Origin: Dugong dugon
Taxonomy: Eukaryota; Chordata; Mammalia; Sirenia; Dugongidae
Direction of reading: 5' to 3'
Assembly: GCA_030035585.1 (NCBI GenBank)
Contig: CM057469.1
Span: forward strand, 60,529,501-60,593,500
DNA length: 64,000 nt
The translations under genes and the position numbers were made by a program. Each line of letters starts with the position of its first letter. Position 1 is the first letter of the stretch. Positions 57,426 through 64,000 of this stretch are shown here, one piece after another. The notes below the pieces were generated by a model, which worked only from the letters and a program-made list of their open reading frames with translations, ran no database searches and was not told the DNA's origin.

Positions 57426-60400
57426 AGTCACCATGTATCTGCCAGTTTGTCGTACTGTGGTGGCTTGCATATTACTGTGATACTAGATGCATTGCCACCA
57501 GTTTTTCAAATACCAGCAGGGTCACCCTTGGTGGACAGGATTCAGCAGAGCTTCCAGACTAAGACAGACCAGGAAGAAGGACTTGGCAGTCTATTTCTGA
57601 AAAAAATGGGTCACTGAAAACCTTCTGAGTAGCAACAGAACGTTGTCTGATATAGTGCTGGAAGATGAACCCTCAAGGTGGAAGACACTCAAAATATGTC
57701 TGCGGAAGAGGTGCCTCCTCAAAGTAGAGTGGACTTTAATGATATGGATGGAGTGAAGCTTTCAAGACCTTCCTTTGCTGATGTGGCACAATTCAAAATT
57801 TGAAGAAACAGTTGCAAACATGTATTAGTAATCAGAACGTGGAATGTATGAATTATGAATCCAGGAAAATTGGAAGTAGCCAAAAATAAAATGAACACAT
57901 GAAGATCAATATCCTAGGCATTAGTGAGCTGAAATAGACTGATATTGGCCATTTTGAATCAGACAATCACATGGTCTTCTATGCCAGGAATAACAAATTG
58001 AAGAGAAATGCCACTGTGTTCGTAGTCAAAAAGATCATTTCAAGATCTATCTTGAAGTGCAACACTGTGAGTCATAGGATAATATCCATCCTACAAGGAA
58101 GACCAGTTAATAAGACTATTATCCAAGCACCAACCACTCATGTGAAAGATGAGGAAACTGAACATTTTTATCAACTTCTGCAGTCTTAAATTGATCAAAC
58201 GTGCAATCAAGATGCATTGATAATTACTGGTAATTGGCATGTGAAAGTTGGAAACAAAGAAGTATCATAATTGTAAAATATGGCCTTGGTGTTAGAAATG
58301 ACCCCAGAGATCCCACGATAGAATTTTACAAGACCAACGACTTCTTCGTTGCAATACCTCTTTTCGACAACATAAACGGCAATTGTATATGTGGGCCTTA
58401 CCAGATGGAAAACACAGGAATTAAATTGACTACATCTGTGGAAAGGGACTATGGAAAAACTCCATATCATAAGTCAGAACATGGTTAGGGGCCGACTGCA
58501 GAACAGACCATCAATTACTCATATGCAAGCTCAAGTTGAAGCTGAAGAAAATTAAAACAAGTCCACAAGAGTCAAAATATGATCTTCAGTATATACCATC
58601 TGAATTTGGAGACCATCTCAAGAATAGATTTGATGCACTGAACACTAATGACCAAAGACCAGGCAAGTTATGGGAAGACATCAAGGGCATCATACATGAA
58701 GACAGCAAATGGTCATTAAAAAGACAGGAAAGAAGGAAAAGGCAAAAATAGATGTCAGAAGAGATTCTGAAACTTGCTCTTGAATGTTGAGTAGTTAAAG
58801 CAAATTGAAAAAAATGATGATGTAAAAGAGCTGAAAAGATTCCAAAGGGCAGCTAGAGAAGACAAAGTAAAATATTATAATGAAATGTGCAAAGACCTGG
58901 AGTTAGAAAACCAAAAGGGAAGAACACGCTCGGCATTTCTGAAGCTGAAAGAATGGAAGAAAAAAATGAAAGCCTCGAGTTGCAGTATTGAAGGATTATA
59001 TGAGCAAAATACTGAATGATGCGGGAAGCATCAAAACCAGATGGAAGGAATATAGAGTCACTGTACCGATAAAAATTGGTCGACGTTCAACCATTTCAGG
59101 AGGTAGCATATGATCAAGAAGCGATGGTATTGAAGGAAGAAGTTTAAGCTGCACTGAAGGCATTGGCAAAAAACAAGGCTTCAGAAATTGACTGAATACC
59201 AATTGAGATGTTTCACCAAATGAATGCAACACTTGAGGTGCTCACTTGTCTATGCAAAGAAATTTGGAAGACAGCTGTCTGGCCACCTGACAGGCAGAGA
59301 TCCATATTTTTGCCCATTCCAAAGAAAGGTGATCCAACAGAATGCAGAAATTATTGAACAATATCATTGAGATCACATGCAACTAAAATTTTGCTGAAGA
59401 TCATTCAAAAGCAATTGCAGCAGTACATCGACAAGGAACTGCCAGAAATTCAAGCCAGATTCAGAAGAGGATTAGGAATGAGGGATATCATTGTTGATGT
59501 CAGATGAATCTTGGCTGAAAGCAGAGAACGTTAGAAAGATGTTTACCTGTGTTTTACTGACTGTGCAAAGGCATTCGACTGTGTGGATCATAACAAATTA
59601 TGAATAACATTGTAAAGGATAGGAATTCCAGAACACTTAACTGTGCTCATTAGGAACCTGTACATAGAACAAGAGGCAGTCATTCAGACAGAACAAGGGG
59701 ATACTGCGTCCTTTAAAATCAAGAAAGGCATGCGTCAGGATTGCATCCTTTCACCATAGTTATTCAATCTGTATGCCGAGCAACTAATCCAAGAAACTGA
59801 ACTATATGAAGAAGAATGTGGCATCAGGACTGGTGGAAGATTCATTTACAACCTATGATATGCAGATGACACAACCTTGCTTGCAGTAAAGCGAAGAGGA
59901 CCTGAAGCACTTACTGATGAAGATCAAAGACTACAGCCATCATATGGATTACACCTCAACATAAAGAAAACAAAAATCATCACAAATGGACCAATAAGCA
60001 ACCTCATGATAAACAGAGAAAAGGCTGAAGTTGTCAAGGATTTCATTTTACTTGAATCCACAATCAATGCCCATGGAAGCAGCAGTCAGGAAATTAAGTG
60101 ACGTATTGCATTGGGCAAATCTGCTACAAAAGACCTCTCTAAAGTGTTAAAAAGCAAAGATGTCACCTTAAAGACTAATGTACGCCTGAACCAAGCCACG
60201 GTGTTTTCAGTCTCCTCATAGGCATGCGAAAGCTGGACAATGAATAAGGAAGACCCAAGAAGAATTGATGCTTTTGAATATGGTGATTGGGAAGAATAAG
60301 GAATATACCATGGACTATCAGAAGAACTTGATAAAGTAGAGGATCAGCGAAAAAGAGGAAGACCCTCAGACCCTCGACAAGATAGACTGACACAGTGGCT

Positions 60401-60531
60401 ACAACAGTGGGCTCAAACATAGCAACGATTGTGAGGAGGATACAGGAGTGGGCAGAGTTTTGTTCTGTTGTATATAGGGTCGCTATGAGTCAGAACTGAC
60501 GATGGCACCTAACAGCAACAAAAACAATGTT
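57426..60531 (+). mobile_element. RTE-clade LINE, copy D, nearly full length
   Basis: The 5' region begins ccagtttgtcgtactgtggt and includes agcagggtcacccttggtgg and cgttgtctgatatagtgctg. Endonuclease parts are at 57971-58189 (VVKKIISRSILKCNTVSHRI) and 58234-58488; the GDWN box is changed to GNWH. The linker at 58536-58751 reads YDLQYIPSEFGDHLKNRFDA. In the reverse transcriptase, YADD is kept at 59859-59870 but a TGA stop stands immediately before it (59856-59858). The frame 59877-60101 contains YGLHLNIKKTKIITNGPISN. A deletion near 60330 removes part of the C-terminal domain. The 3' end is gcacctaacagcaacaaaa. At about 3.1 kb this is the fullest RTE copy here, but it carries many stops. Confidence 0.92.
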
Positions 60532-61408
60532 ACCCAATACCTTTAAGAAAGGCTATTACGTAGGTAAATACGGAGAATAAAATAACTGAGACTATACGTG
60601 GATTATATACAGCAAAATCATAGGAGGATGAAAGAGGAAAACCCATTTTTTGTGCATGCTCAACTTTGTATTTCTCACTCCCCAGTTGATCTTCTATTTT
60701 TAACGATTTTATAAATAGCCTCAGATATAGATTCTCATAGAAAAAATTATAATCATAAATTTTTAATTGTACCATTATTCATAGTTTGGGAAAATGCAAA
60801 CAACATAAATACTCACAAAGAAATGTTATTAAGTTAAATAAGGATATTAAAATGATAATTATGAAATTAGGATACAGTAAATTAAAAAAAATTAAAGCAC
60901 AAAATATCAGATTTTAATTACAACAAATACATGAAAGTGTTTGGATAAGAAATGGAGAAAAACTTAGGTAAATTAAAAAGTTTATTTAGGATATTGAATT
61001 TTGTCTTGTTTGTTTTTAATGATTTGGAATGTAATCCTTAGGCAGAAAAATCACAAAATTCAGAAGACTTGAAAATTGGTAAAAATATCTTCTATAAGTT
61101 ATTGTCACTTCTGAGTGTGGTATGTTGGCCTTTTTAGTTAATCTTTCTTCAATTGCTGAATGAAAATAACATTTGCAACAGAGATAATCGATCTGCACCT
61201 CAAAGAAATAATCTTTAATAATCTTGCATGTGGTAAGGAAGCATATGTGCCCTTTATTCAAGACAACACTCATCAATAATATTCTCTCAATCAACATCAT
61301 GCCTCAGCTGAAATAGGTTGGTTGTAACTTTACTCAGTTATATAGTTTGACTAAAATATCCATCATAGAGAGAGCAATGAAAATGGCCTTCCTGGGACTT
61401 TTCTGTAA

Positions 61409-61412
<4 letters not shown>
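60532..61412. other. Unassigned AT-rich DNA
   Basis: No repeat family or gene recognised. Frames of 81 and 94 codons on the minus strand have no domain. Confidence 0.45.

Positions 61413-61457
<45 letters not shown>
61413..61457. repeat. (TA)n microsatellite
   Basis: An uninterrupted run of about 22 TA units, ending 10 bases before a plus-strand AfroSINE. Confidence 0.97.
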
Positions 61458-61461
<4 letters not shown>

Positions 61462-61467
61462 AAGAGG

Positions 61468-61627
61468 GCACCCTGGTTGCACAGTGGTTAAGACCTCAGC
61501 TGCTAATCAAAAGGTCAGCAGTTTGAATCCACCAGCCACTTCTTCGAAACCCTATGGGGCAGTTCTACTCTGTCCTGTAGGGTTGCTATGAGTCGGAATT
61601 GGCTAAATGGCAAAGGGTTTGTTTGGA
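61468..61627 (+). repeat. AfroSINE, full length
   Basis: Head gggcaccctggttgcacagt and ggttaagacctcagctgcta, B-box-like cagtttgaatccaccagcc, body cgaaaccctatggggcagtt, tail cctgtagggttgctatgagt, cggaattggctaaatggcaa and a gggtttgtttgg end. It is close to the family consensus as judged from the other copies. Confidence 0.93.
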
Positions 61628-62242
61628 TATATGTATATAAAGCAAATATAATTCGGGGTTTAAATTGTTGTTAAAGCTTAAAAGTGTGTAGGTTAATTCA
61701 AAACAATTGCAATTTTCATTCATAAGATGAGCAATCAAATAAGTACTATTCACTTGTTCCAATTCATATATATACAATGCAATATTAATAATTACATACA
61801 GTGTTTAGATCAGAGTAAGCCATGTTATTCATAATCGAGTTCTTTTGATACCTGCTAGTTGGCTAACCCAAGCAATGTCGTGTGCTATTATAGGAAAAGA
61901 ATCAGAGGATTATTGAATCTCCTAGAGAGGAATAGCAGATATTTTAGCTAAGCTATTTGTGAGTATTCTTAAAAATGTGCTCTGGCTTACAAAAAAAACT
62001 AGAATATTTTTCAATTTCATATTAGTTTTCCTGTGAACCAGTTTAGAGCTAATAGGCACAAAAGAATTATATATATATTTTAAGCTGCATTATTTCATAC
62101 TGATATTAACAGAATCATGAAAAATAAAATAGCATGTTCTTACTCTCATTTCTACTTCAGAAATGAGAGTAGTTTACTTTTGAAGTCTGCAAATGAAAAC
62201 CTTCTTGTGCTAAAAGAATTTTGGAGTCCGAAATACTAGAAC
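61628..62242. other. Unassigned AT-rich DNA
   Basis: No repeat family or gene recognised. Confidence 0.45.
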
Positions 62243-62253
62243 ACCTAAACTAT

Positions 62254-63247
62254 GTTGTTGTTGTTATTAGGTGCCGTTGAGTCAGTTCTGACTCATAGTA
62301 ACCCTATGTACAACAGAACGAAATACTGCCCAGTCTTGTGCCATTCTCACAATTGTTAGCTTGAGCCCATTGTTGCAGCCACTGCGTCAATTCATCTCGT
62401 TCAGGGTCTTTCTCTTTTTCACTAACCCTCTACTTTACCAAGCATGATGCTCTTCTTCAGGGACTGATCCCTCCTGATAACATATCCAAAGTATGTGAGA
62501 TGTAGTCTCACCATCCTTGCTTCTAAGGAGCATTCTGGTTGTACTTCTTCCAAGACAGATTTGTTTGTTCTTTTGGCAGTCCATGGTATATTCAGTATTC
62601 TTCACCAATACCACAATTCAAAGGCATCAGTTCTTCTTCGGTCTTCCTTATTCATTGTCTACTTTTCCCATGCAGATGAGGCGATTAAAAACACTATGAC
62701 TTGGGTCAGGTGCACCTTAGTCTTCAAGGTGTCATTTTTGCTTTTCAACAGTTTAAAGAGGTCCTTTGCAGCAGATTTGCTCAGTGCCATGTGTCTTTTG
62801 ATTTCTTGACCGATGCTTCAATGGGTGTCGATTGTGGATCCAAGTAAAAAGAAATCCTTGACAACTTCAGTCTTTTCTCTGTTTATCATGATGCTGCTTA
62901 TCAGTTCAGTTGTGAGGATTTTTGTTTTCTTTATGTTGAGGTGTAATCCATACTGAAGGCGGTGGTCTTTGATCTTCATCAGTAAGTGCTTTAAGTCCTC
63001 TTCACTTTTAGCAAGAAGGTTGTATCATCTGCATATCGCAGGTTGTTAATGCATCTTCCTTTAATCTTGATGCCCCATTCTTCTGCATAGAGTCCAGCTT
63101 CTCGGATTATTTGCTCAGCATACAGATTGAATAGGTATGGTGAAAGGATACAACCTTGACGCACACCTTTCCTAACTTTAAACCACACGATATCCCCTTG
63201 TTCTATTCAAACCACTGCCTCTTGATCTGTGTACATGTTCCTCATGA
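62254..63247 (-). mobile_element. RTE-clade LINE, copy E, 5'-truncated, with probable TSD
   Basis: About 1 kb of the RTE 3' third in minus orientation. The left end is the complement of an (AAC)n tail (ttgttgttgttattaggtgc), then gactcatagtaaccctatgt. The minus-strand frame 63188-62991 reads WFKVRKGVRQGCILSPYLFN, LYAEQIIREAGLYAEEWGIK and LRYADDTTFLL, with catalytic YADD at residues 52-55. The rest of the C-terminal region is readable in other frames (complement of ttctggttgtacttcttcca). Flanks acctaaactat (62243-62253) and acctacactat (63248-63258) form an 11-bp TSD with one mismatch. This copy looks relatively young. Confidence 0.92.
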
Positions 63248-63258
63248 ACCTACACTAT

Positions 63259-64000
63259 AGTATCTGAAAAAGAAACATGCCCTTTGCCAATGTGTCAGGA
63301 TTCAACTGTTATTTTCTGAAAATTAAGGCATAAAGTCAATTGTAATATTTGGGAATAAGTTAGGATTAAGAAAAAATTAAAAATAATAAGATTTTCATGC
63401 TTTTAATAAAGGATTATTAATTTTTTAGGCATATGTGAACACATTCACATGCGTGTGCATACTTAAACACACATACATACACACTCATATACTCTTCTCT
63501 AGGACATGGAAGATAGTTCAGGCACATTAGAAAGATGAAGGGTTCCCTTCTGGCAAATCTTATAATCTTAACAAAATATGCATCAAAATTATTAATAATA
63601 TTAGTAATAATGAGGGTGAGATGGAATCAGAAATATGGGGATATTAGAAAATATGTGTAATACTCTTAGCAGACAATGGGAGAGAAGCTTAAAAGAGCTA
63701 ACCAGAGAAACAAAGTGGAATTGTTGAGTGTGGTTGAGGGTCTATCTGAATTTGCTCTACATTTTGAGTGACACTCTTCTTGTCTGCTCTGTGATTTTCA
63801 CCACAAATTCTTATTTGCATCGAGGTTGACTTAGGAAAAGTCTTTCTTTCTGGTCTCCTATCTTCTGTGTTTTATTCTCCCCACTTCCTCAGTGTGTCAT
63901 CTTATTGTAGCCCACTATTTTTCCATTTCACCAATCATTTCTTAAAGAAACAGCCTTGCTACCGATGACAACATGAAATTAGCTACTATAAGTGAAATAT
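63259..64000. other. Unassigned DNA at the window end
   Basis: No repeat family or gene recognised. A short CA-rich stretch (cacacatacatacacactca) lies near 63468-63487. Confidence 0.45.

Noticed and set aside
1..64000. A CRISPR array, phage, operon or other prokaryote-type system
   Set aside because: No such structure is present; the window is interspersed mammalian repeats and AT-rich unique DNA.

Overview
This is a mammalian, gene-poor window built almost entirely from retrotransposons. The repeat repertoire points to Afrotheria. It combines AfroSINE-type tRNA-derived SINEs (about 21 pieces), RTE/BovB-clade LINEs whose 3' ends finish in (AAC)n-like tails, L1 LINEs with a lineage-specific 3' UTR, and older mammalian layers (L2, MIR, MaLR and MLT2-like LTRs). 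An elephant or other paenungulate fits best; going below Afrotheria is inference. I found no host protein-coding gene, no tRNA or rRNA gene, no CRISPR and nothing bacterial. The open reading frames present are L1 or RTE remnants, antisense shadows of them, or short AT-rich chance frames.

Layout. 1.4-9.0 kb: near full-length L1 on the minus strand (L1-A), interrupted by a solo LTR with a perfect 5-bp target-site duplication (TSD). 9-16 kb: short L1, L2 and SINE pieces and an RTE deletion derivative. 16.1-18.7 kb: RTE copy A, itself carrying a 5'-truncated L1. 18.7-23 kb: L1, L2, MIR and SINE pieces. 23.5-27.6 kb: an old, internally deleted plus-strand L1 carrying four SINEs and an RTE 3' end. 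27.9-30.5 kb: SINEs, L2, a composite tRNA-headed/RTE-bodied SINE and an MLT2-like LTR. 31.6-38.6 kb: a second near full-length L1 on the plus strand (L1-B). 38.6-42.5 kb: mostly unassigned DNA with a degenerate tandem repeat. 42.5-46.8 kb: two RTE copies head to tail (B and C). 47-57 kb: unassigned DNA, old L1 and L2, and a run of three same-strand retroposons. 57.3-60.5 kb: RTE copy D. 62.2-63.3 kb: RTE copy E on the minus strand, keeping an intact YADD reverse-transcriptase box.

The elements relate as donors and parasites. L1 and RTE encode endonuclease and reverse transcriptase. AfroSINEs carry a Pol III-type tRNA head and a 3' tail resembling the RTE 3' end, the usual arrangement for a SINE mobilised by a partner LINE. 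The internally deleted RTE derivatives and the composite SINE at 29.4 kb are further non-autonomous users of the same 3' end. Every LINE copy here has stops, frameshifts or deletions, so none is expected to be autonomous.

I did not find a convincing new biological system. The items most worth checking are the composite SINE at 29.4 kb, the degenerate 90-bp tandem repeat near 40.2 kb, the tandem-monomer 5' UTRs of the two L1 copies, and the nested insertions with readable TSDs. Family names are from recognition of sequence features, not from a database search; boundaries are generally good to about 5-20 bases unless a TSD is given.
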